Shown here piece by piece: positions 1 through 9,828 of a stretch of DNA of 29,550 nt. The notes beneath the pieces were generated by a model that was given only the letters and a program-made list of their open reading frames with translations, did no database searches and had not been told where the DNA came from. The stretch's first letter is position 1. The number at the start of each line of letters is the position of its first letter. Source of the stretch: Rhizophagus sp. LPA8_4_AMF (taxonomy: Eukaryota; Glomeromycota; Glomeromycetes; Glomerales; Glomeraceae); assembly GCA_021464525.1 (NCBI GenBank), contig JADRCO010000618.1, forward strand, positions 1 through 29,550, written 5' to 3'. Position numbers and translations under genes: made by a program.

Positions 1-381
1 CGCGCCACACAAGTCACGTGGGGGTGGAAAAAGTGACGGTGATACTGGGGAAGATGGTGCATCATCCCAACATCACGTGATTCGCGAAAAACTTTTTATT
101 GGCTAACATTTTTTGGCGAAAAATCAAAATCTTTTCACTTCGCATTTATAATAGTTTCCCTTTAATTTAACTAAATAAAAATACTCAAAATTAATTTTTG
201 TAATATTTAGTTATTTAGTCACATTCTGTAATAATATATTTGATTTATGGTTGCTACAAACTTTTTTTTAATTTGCTTCATGAGGTATAAAATGAAGTAA
301 TAACAAAGTGCAAATAAAAGAATTAAAGACGAAAAGCAAAATCAAAGATAAAAAGTTTCAAATGAAGCTGTTATAAAGGGT

Positions 382-494
382 TAGAAGAATCATGAGTAAT
401 TATATCCATAATAAAGCCATCAAGAATAATTAACGAAAAGATAGAAGATCAAGGGTAATTACATCCCAAACAAAGTCATCAAAAATAATTAATG
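382..494 (+). repeat. Two-unit 60-bp tandem duplication
   Basis: Two units start at 382 and 442. Both contain tagaaga, gtaatta followed by atcc, an aaagycatcaa block and aataattaa in the same order, with scattered substitutions. The period is 60 bp. It is an old local duplication with no coding content that I can see. Confidence 0.65.
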
Positions 495-673
495 TAAGCT
501 TTTCAAAATAATGAAAGTCCAAGACCGTTCCTAAAAAAAATGTTAGTAATGTTCTCAAATCAGAAAAACAAAGGAACGCGTTGCCGGTGTTGGAATTGTA
601 AAATAAATGATTACGTAATAGTATAAATTAATATCACGTGATGTGGTGTTGACACTACTGGGGATTATTAACG

Positions 674-695
674 ATATTTATCTGTTGATAAATAT
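674..695. repeat. Perfect AT-rich hairpin (9-bp stem, 4-base loop)
   Basis: The arm atatttatc at 674-682 is the exact reverse complement of gataaatat at 687-695, with loop tgtt. It lies in a run of GATAA-type repeats (687-740). It could be part of a small repeat element. No function can be read from it. Confidence 0.5.
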
Positions 696-1886
696 TGATA
701 ATAGTTCCTGGTGATAAGTATCGAAAAATGATAATTATCGAAAATGTCTATTGCAATTATTAACGTTCAATTATTTTTACATTAATATTTATAATATAAA
801 ACACTAGTTGCGTTGCAACAGGATTACCGTAAATGAGTTTAAATCAATATAAAATTTTTTTTTTATATTTGTTTTATAATATTAACATGCTTTTTAATTT
901 TAAGTAAAAAAAAATATACTTATTCTAACCAATAAAATCATACAAAGCATATTTATTCAAAAAAAATATTATATTGCCAATCCAAACCTAAGAGGTGAAA
1001 GAATGAAAAAAATTAGTAAAATAATAAGAAATAAATTATTAAAATAAAAAATTACGCTTACTGTAGGACTGCACCATTGATCCGATCTGTCTGTAAATTT
1101 TTTTCTTTTCTTTTCTTTAGTTGTTTTATCTATATATAAGAACGAATTATTAAACTAAATTGTTAATAATATTAATAAAATTAACCACGTGAAATCTATT
1201 GTTTCTATGAATTCTAGAAAATAAAAATAATTGTACATTGTACATTAAAGAACTGATCACTGACCCATATCTAAGAAAATAAATAATAACGATGAAATAC
1301 CTATACATGTATAAAAGTAAATAAAAAATTCCATAAAATCATATAATAGGTTATATAAAGAGAAAAACTGAGATGAAAAAATATTAAAAATTCAGTTTTA
1401 AAAAATTGGAAAAAAAACCAAAAAAATTAATATAAAAAAATCAGGTCTAAAATTAAAAAAAAATTGTTTGTCCTTACAGGAAGACCAAAAAAAAGTCATT
1501 AAAATAAAATTATCAATTAATAATAGCCGCCTGATCGCATTGTCCTAAGTGGGTCGGAACTAAAATTTGTTAAATAAAAAAATAATAAAAATAATAATAA
1601 TCTATAATTAAAAAAATATCAACTTTTTTCGTTAGTTTTTTAATGGGATCAAAATTTCATTAAAATTTCCATGGCGCCAGTGTACACGCATTTCATGATA
1701 CACAATTTAAATTATTTATACAATAATCCTAAGATACTTTATTAAACCAACGGGGAAGAAGATAAAATGTCGTGTAAGCAAATCAAAATTGTAAAAAATG
1801 AGAAAAACTATATAGAGTTCCGCTAAAACGAAAACGTAACCTAAAAAAAATTAAATTTACAGTTTTTGAGAAAAGTGGTTAATTTA

Positions 1887-1972
1887 GGTGAAAGGGAAGA
1901 TTGAAAGAGGAGGAGGAAGCGAAAGAAAGGGAGAGGGAAAATGAAAGAAAGGAAGAGGGAGAGACGGGAAGT
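1887..1972 (+). repeat. Purine-rich (GA) tract
   Basis: About 85 bases are almost only A and G on the plus strand, built from irregular gaaag, gagg and ggaag units, in a region otherwise rich in A and T. Such polypurine tracts can adopt triplex structures or act as GAGA-type sites. No open frame with a start uses it. Confidence 0.6.
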
Positions 1973-2000
1973 AAAAAATATAGACTGTCAATTCATCTAA

Positions 2001-2700
2001 TTACTATGTACTTTAATTTACCTAGTAGTCTAGTACTGTACATAATTTGACAGAAGCTTATAGACAGTGTGATATTTACCGTACACTACAATATACGTCA
2101 GATTACTCACATTTCGTGCTTGATAAAATTCAAAGTCTGAACAAAAATTATTTCGTGTATTCGTATTTCTAGGTCTGTTAAATAAAGGGTTAAGGTTCTG
2201 CAATTTGAGTTGCTCTCTGAACGTATTCATTATTCTTATAAACAATATCACCACCGTGACGGTAAGTCTTGTGTCAACTTGTTACATTCCTTCATTTGTA
2301 TTCTTCATTTTCTAACTAGTTTGACCATTTCTAGTTCTCGTTTCTTATTTAAGAGAACAAAAAAAACAACCATACCGCGGATTTCTGGCTCTTTATCAAG
2401 ATGAAATTATAATTTCATACGATTTGGGCTGGTCGATTTTTGAAAGCTGCTGAAGATCATTATGAAAATCTGAAGAAGGTGCGTTTTTTTTTATTTTACA
2501 AAGTGTGGGCAACTCCTGATTACCTGCCGCGCTGATCGGGAGAATTACTGGGTTTTGATACTGGTATCCACTCCAGGTGTTCTTAATTTGGGCGCCCAAA
2601 CTTTGTTGTTGATAAAGGTCTACTGATTTCACCTCCAGAATCAGTTATGCACCTTCCTTTATTACTAAATAAAAAAATGATGCACCGCTAACATTATTCC
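2001..2700. other. No recognisable gene
   Basis: Short open frames occur on both strands, for example minus 2396-2632 and plus 2210-2404. Neither shows a motif that I recognise, a splice-consistent extension or a clear promoter. The stretch may include the upstream part of the decayed gene that follows, since plus-strand codons near 2400-2480 look faintly coding, but this is weak. Confidence 0.3.
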
Positions 2701-3990
2701 CATATAACAGGTAGATTCGTGATGGTTTGAAAAATTATTGGAAAAAGATAATTGAGGAACGTGAAAGCCTGAAAGGTGTGGAAGGGTGAGTGGATAAATT
2801 ATGAAATTCTTGAGTAATGGTTGTATAATTCACTGACTAAGCTATTACTATAGAATCCCACTATAAAACGAAAGACTGAAGATAAAGAAAATGTTCACCA
2901 TGGACAAAAAGAAAGATTTCTTCACCTTCAATTCTTCCAGAAGAGGCACCATCATCATCTTCTTAGATTCAGATTACTTTATCTTCAATTCTTTAAGAAG
3001 AGATCTCTTTATCGACTGTTATATGCAATACTCTACCAAATCTGATCTATCTTGAGTTGCATGATAAGTCAAATTCAAGTACCAAGTCCACTGAGCAACT
3101 ATTTCCCAATGAGATCGCAAATTGGGTGGGGTTTGAACAGGAAGTAAGAGCATGGAAACCAGAGGAGGATATCAAATATCTAAAACCAACGTTCAAGTAA
3201 GTGTCAGAAAGTCACTTGCGAAAAGGACATTTGGACTGCATCAGATATTAATATATTTGATGCATTAATACCATTGGATCAATCCATTCTTTTTTTGGAT
3301 GGTCGTGCCTTAAAGGAAGGATACTAGTACGATCGGACAACCAGACTTTGTTATAGTAAATGGTAACATAGTACTACTCGTGGCTTGGGAATGCAAACCT
3401 AAGTGTATTTTGCAAGTACCTCAAAATGAGGATATTGTCTTCCTCTACTATCAGGAGAAGAAAGATCGAGAAGGCCCATTTGTTTATTCAAAAAAATGCC
3501 TCAGTATTTGACCCTATAAACAAGATATATGGCTATATGTGTGCCAATAGTTTGAGGTAAACAAATCCATTTCTCCTTTTATTTTATTTAACATTAACAG
3601 ATTTTAACATGACTATTTTATTCTATAGGTATGGCGTTCTTTCAACGTAAGACCAAACGTGGTTCCTTAAAAGGGAAGTATATAAAGTAGAGGAAGAAAA
3701 CATTAAGTATATCGGGCTTTATTAAAAACACATCAACGGACACTACATTACTTAGATCCGTCGCTTACATTATCAACCTCGCCTCTAATGATCGTTATGC
3801 ACCCTTCCTTAAAAACCCACAATGATTGCTAACAATACCAATGGAGGTGATGAAGTTGACAATGAATCTTCTGACGATGGAGACTTTAAGTATAAGGGAA
3901 ACTTACCCCCAAGAGAACAAAATGTTCTAACTCGAAGTAAATGCCGCAAGGCACTTGAGTCTTCAGATATTATTAATGTAGAATAATGCT
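2700..3990 (+). pseudogene. Decayed PD-(D/E)XK-like family gene (fossil)
   Basis: Translation of short plus-strand stretches gives pieces that I recognise from an expanded arbuscular-mycorrhizal gene family: NWVGFEQEVRAWKPEEDIK near 3120-3190, a PDFVIVNGNIVLLVAWE block near 3340-3400, EDIVFLYYQEKK near 3430-3470, YGYMCANSLR near 3525-3555, then an intron-like gap ending in tatag near 3629 and further matches towards 3990 (SVAYIINLASNDRYAPFLKN). The PDF...E-x-K arrangement is that of the PD-(D/E)XK nuclease-like superfamily, also found in Crinkler-type proteins. The pieces are in order but not in one continuous frame, so this is a broken copy with several breaks. The conserved blocks are still readable, which suggests moderate rather than great age. 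No function is claimed for this copy. Confidence 0.6.
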
Positions 3991-3999
3991 GTATCAACC

Positions 4000-5140
4000 A
4001 CATTCCTTAATGGGTCCCAATATAACATTAACTCAGTTCGGTTTTGTTCCACTTTAATTATATTATGTAAATACTATTACAGGATCGCGTATAACTATTA
4101 CTTGCAGCAATCTAGTATTCAAAATCACTACAAAATTAATATATTGTAAATTAGCTTTAATTAAATAATAATATTATTTTTTTAAATATTTGTTCAGCAT
4201 TATCATACTTTAACACTAAAAAATTACTGCCGATAACGAAAAGGTTCCAAAGAAATATAGCCAAACACTATTAAAATAAGAATAAAATCAATATTTCGAA
4301 AAAATAATGTTACCGCATGTGATTTGCAATTGCAAAAGGAAAATTTGATACATACTAAGATCCAATCCTTGTTCTATGCGAAGTAGTTTATGAAGTCAAT
4401 GATGGTATACTGTGCCACATTTTCTTTCAAGTGTGACCCTTCATGATTTTTTTCGTATAATGTGCATGGTACGTGAGACATAACCTTGCTCAGACAACGA
4501 TGTTATTAAAGTAGAGATTATGACTATGTTCGTATCACTAAATTCATGATACGTTTTATGAATTACCACCGAGTTACCTACACCGAATGAACACTGATTA
4601 ACACTGAATATAAAAACTACGTGATCATACTGTATTAACATAAATACGTTATAAAATAGTTATGATACCAACTTTTGCAAAAAAAGAAATAACCCAAGAA
4701 ACAAATTAATGATAGTTTTGTACGACTAACTATTGTTATGTTTTCGCATTTTATGCGAGTTTAAGTTATCTAACCGTTTGCATTCATATATGCATTGGTT
4801 ACAACAGTAACGTATATTTGTATGTTGTTCGGTGATATTTCAGATAATGTCTTGTCCGAGCCTAAACTTTTATTGCAGATTAAACAAGTAAATTACCCCT
4901 CTGTTGGCGTATTATTATTAATATATTCTTCAAGCTCTAGTTGAAACTGATTAAAGTAATAGTAGCATCAATAGTGTCTAGTGAAACATGAAGTAAAATA
5001 TAAACATAAGTACATTACTTTATAACTTCTCAACAAGCATAATATGATCTATTGAGTTTTATCCAAGGAGGTACTTACTTATAATATTATCCAATGAGCG
5101 CAGTTCATCAGTATTTTTCTTTTCCTCATCAATATTTTTC
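4000..5140. other. No recognisable gene
   Basis: The longest open frame is a 66-codon minus-strand stretch at 4441-4641 (contains FSVNQCSFGVGNSV), which I cannot assign. The surrounding frames are closed and no splice-consistent extension stands out. I see no tRNA, no repeat array and no clear promoter. Confidence 0.4.
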
Positions 5141-5147
5141 TCTTCCT

Positions 5148-5239
5148 CATATCAGCCGATTGGCAAAGGTTACACACAGCTAAAAACCCATCAAACATTA
5201 TTAAAATATCACATGTTATTTTTCCAATCGGCGGATATG
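5148..5239 (-). mobile_element. 92-bp miniature inverted-repeat element, copy 1
   Basis: The element starts CATATCAGCCGATTGG and ends CCAATCGGCGGATATG, so its ends are imperfect inverted repeats of about 19 bp (ATATC-M-GCCGATTGG-M-AAA). Its reverse complement matches 20527-20618 at 89 of 92 positions by direct comparison. It is too small to code and would be a non-autonomous element moved by another transposase. I cannot see a clear target-site duplication in either copy. Confidence 0.8.
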
Positions 5240-6008
5240 TCGTCAATATTTTTTTCGTTGTTCGAGTCCCTTGTTATTTGCTATGATAAAAAATAAGTAT
5301 TCGGCATGTAACTGAATACCGTCAAAGATGACAGATTTTTTTATTTATTAGATTATCACAAATAGTATCCATGCATCTGCTATTCTTCTTTTTCGTGTTC
5401 TTTTAACAGATGTGTCATCTTTTCGTTAAGTTGATCAATTACAATATTTAAGTTCGCTTCACTGTCTATATCCTGAGATTATAAACTACTAATCTTCCTG
5501 AAATCCGAATTCTGTTATATTTGAGTGATTTAAAGAATAAAGAAAATGTTTCTGTAATATGATGGAAACAGAACTCTTACCTCGTTTTTGTTCTATTTCG
5601 TTCACTATGTTTTTACCGGTTCTTTGAGTTGAAAATGATATAAGAAATACTTTTCACAGTGACATTAAAAACAATAAGCTATTAGCTAGATTTAGAATTT
5701 CTTGTTCTTTTTTTAAACGTAGAGGTAACTTACAAAAAATGACAACTCAATAAACATAACGAAAGAAATAAAATTTAACGGAGAAAATACTGAGATTTGA
5801 AAAATATACACAGTATGAGTAGCTGTCGTACCATGGCGCAGCGAAACGTTTGTGAAAAATCACGTGACTTTTTGTCACGCCACCGATTTTTACAGTTCTT
5901 GGAACGTGAATTTTTGACGATATCCTATTTGTCACATATCGCCATACATTTTCCTTTTTACGATGATTACTCGGAGTTTTATTCCTTTGTGGTACCAATA
6001 CACATTAC
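5240..6008. other. Intergenic upstream region of the MIR gene
   Basis: Open frames here (plus 5797-6111, minus 5747-5998) overlap each other and have no recognisable content. A CACGTG site at 5861-5866 is followed by a second gtcac motif (5874-5878), about 200 bases upstream of the next start codon. This may be a regulatory or a repeat-borne site. Confidence 0.4.
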
Positions 6009-6010
6009 CA

Positions 6011-6019
6011 TATATATAT
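6011..6019 (+). promoter_or_regulatory. TATA-like box of the MIR gene
   Basis: The run tatatatat ends 44 bases before the ATG at 6063. The second intact gene of this window has a TATA-like box at nearly the same distance from its ATG. This placement favours 6063 over the upstream in-frame ATG at 6036, which would leave almost no 5' leader. Confidence 0.5.
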
Positions 6020-6062
6020 TGAACAATAAACGATTATGTCCAATAAATTATACTTCTTTACG

Positions 6063-7340
6063 ATGGAACCTCAAATGTACAATGGAACTGCGCATCCAGA
6101 AGTGTGGTTAAATAAATTGAAATTATTTTGTTATCAAAATAATATTACAGTAGATGAAAATATATTAAAATTTTGCAAAACGTTAATTCATCCGTCGATT
6201 AATGTTTCAGAAGCAAAAACTTTTAATGAAGTTATAAATATTATAAAATCAGATATTTCTTTTGAATCTTTTAAAAATTCTATCAAAAGAAAATTAAATA
6301 GATTAAAATTTGACAACGGTAAATTTAAAAATGAAGAAGAAATTTTAAAAAATTTAAATAATTTTCATCAACTTTGTTATGAAGCAGAAATTAATGAATT
6401 TGAAGAACAAAAGAGATTATTTATGAATGCATTATCAACATGTTCTATTCAACATAAATTTATTTTTGATAATTTAAAAAATATTAACTCAATGAAAGAA
6501 TTATTAAAATATTTTGATCAAAGTTTATTAAAAGAAAAAATTAATAATGGTTCATGTATTGCTTTAAAACATGTTGCAACTGGAAAATATTTGTCTAGTT
6601 GTGGTGATATAAAATATCAACAAGGTTCAAAATATCCAATTGTTAGTAGTAGCTGTATATAACATTGTTTTTATTATCATTATTATTAATAATTCATTTG
6701 TTGACTAATAATTATTAAAAATTTTAGGTATTTGTGGGACAAACATTTCTAGTACTTAATTCTATATGGATTATTTCCACAGTTGATAAATTATCAAATA
6801 AACCTTCTGAATCTGAACCTGTTTTTTATGGAAATAATTTTTATTTGATTCATAAAGCCACTGGAAAAAAGATAGATATAGACCAAAGGTATAAATCTCC
6901 TGTATCTCAAAATGCTGAAGGTATAAATGTGACATTTTTGTTTATTATTTTATTTATAAATAAAATATATATGTATATATTTTTACATTATAGTATCTAT
7001 TGCATCCTATAAGAATGCGAGATTTCAACTCATAGCGACTAATTCAGCAAAAAATAGCACCGGTAATAATGATTGTATACTATCAAAAGATATAATTACT
7101 TTAAAGAATTCTGAACATTATATTTTACGAAGTCACGAATTCACATTTACTAATTATAATGAAACTTATCAAGAAGTTATCGGTCATAATGAAAGAATTG
7201 GTGGAAATGATGAGGTATGTTTATTTATTAAAGTTTATAAATATTTTTTACTTACATCAATGATCTATAATTAAATTATAATTAAAATTTTATAGTGGTG
7301 TATTGAATTGGTTGAAGATGACATTTTAGCAAATTTATGA
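6063..7340 (+). CDS. MIR-domain protein with Gag-capsid-like N-terminus
   Basis: Four exons fit one frame: 6063-6641, 6728-6920, 6994-7214 and 7296-7340, with introns starting GT and ending AG and phases 0, 1 and 0. The product is 345 residues. Residues 1-150 (MEPQMYNG, HPEVWLNKLKLFC, ISFESFKNSIKRKL, QLCYEAEINEFEEQKRLF) follow the order of conserved positions seen in Ty3-type Gag capsids, which is an inference. From about residue 164 (SCIALKHVATGKYLSSC) to the end lies a MIR-type beta-trefoil region (FYLIHKATGKK, YILRSHEFTF, NDEWCIEL). MIR domains occur in protein O-mannosyltransferases and IP3 receptors, and fungal stand-alone versions have no known reaction. There is no signal peptide, so the protein is probably intracellular. 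An in-frame ATG lies at 6036, but the paralogue at 15827 starts with the equivalent of MEPQMYNG. I believe this is an expanded Rhizophagus family. Its function is unknown. Confidence 0.8.
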
Positions 7341-7850
7341 TTAAATTATAGATTGTAGTTAATTATGAACAAATGTAACGGTAAGATCTTTGTAAAATTT
7401 TATATTTATTCACGTGTAACCTATTTTACTGCAGCGGAATTAAGTGATAAGAATATTTAATAAATTATACATTATTAACATTAATTATTATTAATGTTGT
7501 TAACGTTATTTATTATTAATATTACTAATATTTTTATCGTATATAAATTCAAAAATATAATACAATAGCTCCATTAATCCTAAAACTACATATCTCTATA
7601 ATAAAATTAAGTTTTTATGCTCATTTTTGAATTATATATTCGTTAATATTTTTTGATCTAATGTTTTATATTATGCTTCTATTTTGGCATAAATATCCCG
7701 TAATGCATATTATATTTCACTCTCAATAAATGTACTTTATTATTTTTAATCGATAGCGCAAAGTATTATTTGTTGCACAAAATAACTAATTGTAAGTGAT
7801 TTATTATTTACACATGTGTAATAATTTTATTTGAATGTTTCAGGTTATTT
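7341..7850. other. 3' region of the MIR gene, with hairpin
   Basis: There is an AATAAA-like signal near 7459, a CACGTG site at 7411-7416 and a perfect inverted repeat at 7477-7498 (aacattaat, loop tatt, attaatgtt). No coding sequence is seen. The hairpin could lie in the 3' end of the transcript, but eukaryotic 3' ends do not need it. Confidence 0.4.
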
Positions 7851-8950
7851 TGAAATTACAGCTTTAAAAAAGGAAATTCTAAAAGTGAAAGGGACCGTAT
7901 GGCTGCAATTGCGTAAATTCCACAAAACATAGCCACCTGCTACACCTACTAGGAAGATCAGTGATTTTTGAAATCTTTCACATGTTCATTATAATAAAGT
8001 TAAAATAAATAAAAGAAAAATCAATCAATAATATATATAGCGATTGAATTTCTCTCGCTTCTCTTTTGCATTCTTGTGATTTTATTTCTTTATATTGTGA
8101 ATAAATAATAGACTAAATTAATGGTTCTATTTAATACAAAATTTATGTTTTATCGCTCAAAGAAGAAATAAATAATAATTTTATTTATCATTTTTGTTAG
8201 TAAGGATAGGTGTATTTTCTACATTAACCAATTAAATTTTATTTGTAAGTTTATGAAATTAAAAAACAGCCTTAAAAAAGAACAACCAGGAATATCTTGT
8301 AATAAAAATGCTTTGTGGCAGTTTTAATGAATTATACAAAACATAGCCACCTGGAATGAATTTTTCAGCCTTTCACATGTTCACAAATTTTAAAAATGAT
8401 AATGATCGCAATAGATTACCATACTATAAGTGATTATCACTGATTATACAAACAGTATCGGTTGTTTAATTACTCTGTAATTTTGAAGGCGGTGATAAAT
8501 TTAGAATAAATACTTCCTTCTTGCATTCTAGTATATATATTTTCTTACCATGGATTAATTTAACAGTTCTACTGATTGTTTTCATACTAGATAATAGTTT
8601 AAAGAAAGAATTTTATTCACATTTCTGTAAATATGCAATTTCTATTTTGAACCAAATATGGTTTTCTTATAATATTGAATATGAAGAATATTAAATTTAA
8701 ATGGATACTAGAAAATATCATTATTATTAGAGAAATTAGGAATATAAACTTAAAAATAAAAATCAGTAATATCTTAAAGTAAAATAGGCTGTGTAGCTTC
8801 AGTAATACTTCAGTTATATGAACACAAAACACAGCCACCTAGCATTGTATAAAAAGATATAAAAAGGAAGGGAAAGATTAATAATTTTAAAATCATTCAC
8901 ATATTTACATTCTCACACTTTTTATAAAATGATAATAGTACTGCATACTG
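7850..8950 (+). repeat. Three diverged tandem repeats, 415-490 bp apart
   Basis: The core acaaaacatagccacct occurs near 7921, 8336 and (as acaaaacacagccacct) 8824. Each core is followed within about 30-80 bases by a form of ttcacatgttca (the third copy reads ttcacatatttaca). Similar flanks precede it, such as acagcyttaaaaaag in copies 1 and 2 and aatatctt in copies 2 and 3. In copy 3 ggctgtgt upstream is the exact complement of acacagcc in the core, and copies 1 and 2 have shorter versions. No open frame follows the repeats. Confidence 0.6.
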
Positions 8951-9011
8951 CAACAGTGTAATGTACTGATATGCCTTACTTCATCATCAAATGGATAATA
9001 CATATACCTTA

Positions 9012-9027
9012 GTCAAAGATCTTTGAC
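9012..9027. repeat. Perfect 16-bp palindrome
   Basis: The sequence gtcaaagatctttgac is its own reverse complement. It could be a dimeric protein-binding site or an element end. Its context, just upstream of LINE-like debris, gives no decision. Confidence 0.6.
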
Positions 9028-9350
9028 GATCAGTCACTCACCACCGTTAAAGATCAGCTTAAGCAGGTCAACCCCAACTTTGCAAGAAATTCGTTAAAGT
9101 CCTTTTCTATTATAGACAAATGAGATCATTACTTTCTTTAAAAATGCCCGTCCATTATTTGACAATATCAAGAGAGGTAGCATTTTGTACACTTATTTAA
9201 TTTGTTATCTATTACAACAGACTAGCTTGAGCCAGAAGGGAAGTGAGTAGATGATAATATACTTGAAGAGCTAGTTAGCCAGTATACTTGTGATACAGAA
9301 TTAACAAATTCAGAAATAGGTGCCTTCAACTATTTGGAGCTTGCTTATCC

Positions 9351-9521
9351 ATTGAATTGAAACTCCATTATGGTTTGTCTCCATTTATGCTGATAAAGAA
9401 AAAATTTAAAGAAATTTGTTCCGGTGCTATTAATGTTGGCAAGGATTTACATATTTTACTAGATTTTTTTCTAAAACTACCTCAAGAACCTCCTTTGCAT
9501 GACAAGGCCAAGGAGTATTAG
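9351..9521 (+). pseudogene. Unrecognised coding-like remnant
   Basis: A 56-codon open stretch reads IELKLHYGLSPFMLI then KKKFKEICSGAINVGKDLHI and ends LPQEPPLHDKAKEY at a TAG (9519-9521). The codon pattern and amino-acid mix look like real protein rather than translated AT-rich spacer. I cannot assign it. It lies about 160 bases upstream of a LINE endonuclease start and may be the end of that element's first open frame, or a separate insert. Confidence 0.35.
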
Positions 9522-9677
9522 TTTATATTACAAAGTATTTTTATTTATTAAATTTACATTAATACTCATTAGGGATGAGTGTAAATTTGTACTTCCTTAC
9601 TTTTTAATAAAATAGACAAGGCTGCATTGGCTTAAAATATAAACAATAATTTTAATCCTCCCCCTTCTACTTTTTCT

Positions 9678-9828
9678 TTTCATGTTACTACTCTCAATAT
9701 CCAAGGCCTGAATTCAACATCAAGCAAAAACAAGTTATTAAATTAGAGCAAATTTCTGTATTAGGCCTATCTGAAACTAAAATCAACAAGTCACTATCAA
9801 AGTTTGTTTACAAGCATTTAATTTAACT
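9678..9828 (+). mobile_element. LINE endonuclease N-terminal fragment
   Basis: One frame gives FHVTTLNIQGLNSTSSKNKLLN from 9678, which matches the first motif of the apurinic-type endonuclease of non-LTR retrotransposons (usually TLNINGLN). After a TAG at 9744-9746 and a frame change just beyond it, a second frame gives QISVLGLSETKINKSLSKF, matching the second motif with its catalytic Glu (GLSETK). The remaining domains (catalytic Asp/His, reverse transcriptase) are not visible downstream, so this is a short, decayed 5' piece of the second open frame of a LINE. Confidence 0.65.

Larger units (their letters stand above)
1..2000. other. AT-rich non-coding stretch
   Basis: I see no convincing coding region here. 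The stretch holds four CACGTG sites (15, 74, 635 and 1186), a 60-bp tandem duplication, a perfect AT hairpin and a purine-only tract, each listed separately. The first 100 bases are clearly richer in G+C than the rest and may belong to a repeat cut by the window edge. Confidence 0.5.

Noticed and set aside
2396-2632. 78-codon minus-strand open frame
   Set aside because: No motif, no splice-consistent extension and no promoter; it may lie antisense to old coding sequence.
4441-4641. Minus-strand piece resembling the C-terminal part of Hsp70-like proteins
   Set aside because: The likeness rests on a few residues (CSFGVG) and no neighbouring piece supports it.
5797-6111. 104-codon plus-strand open frame
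   Set aside because: It overlaps the start of the MIR gene in another frame, covers the TATA-like box and has no recognisable motif.
8617-8838. 73-codon minus-strand frame of hydrophobic residues
   Set aside because: The Ile/Phe/Leu-rich translation is what AT-rich spacer gives, and the stretch overlaps the three-copy repeat.
7850-8950. CRISPR-like array
   Set aside because: Repeats are only three, diverged and 400-500 bp apart, and the sequence is eukaryotic.
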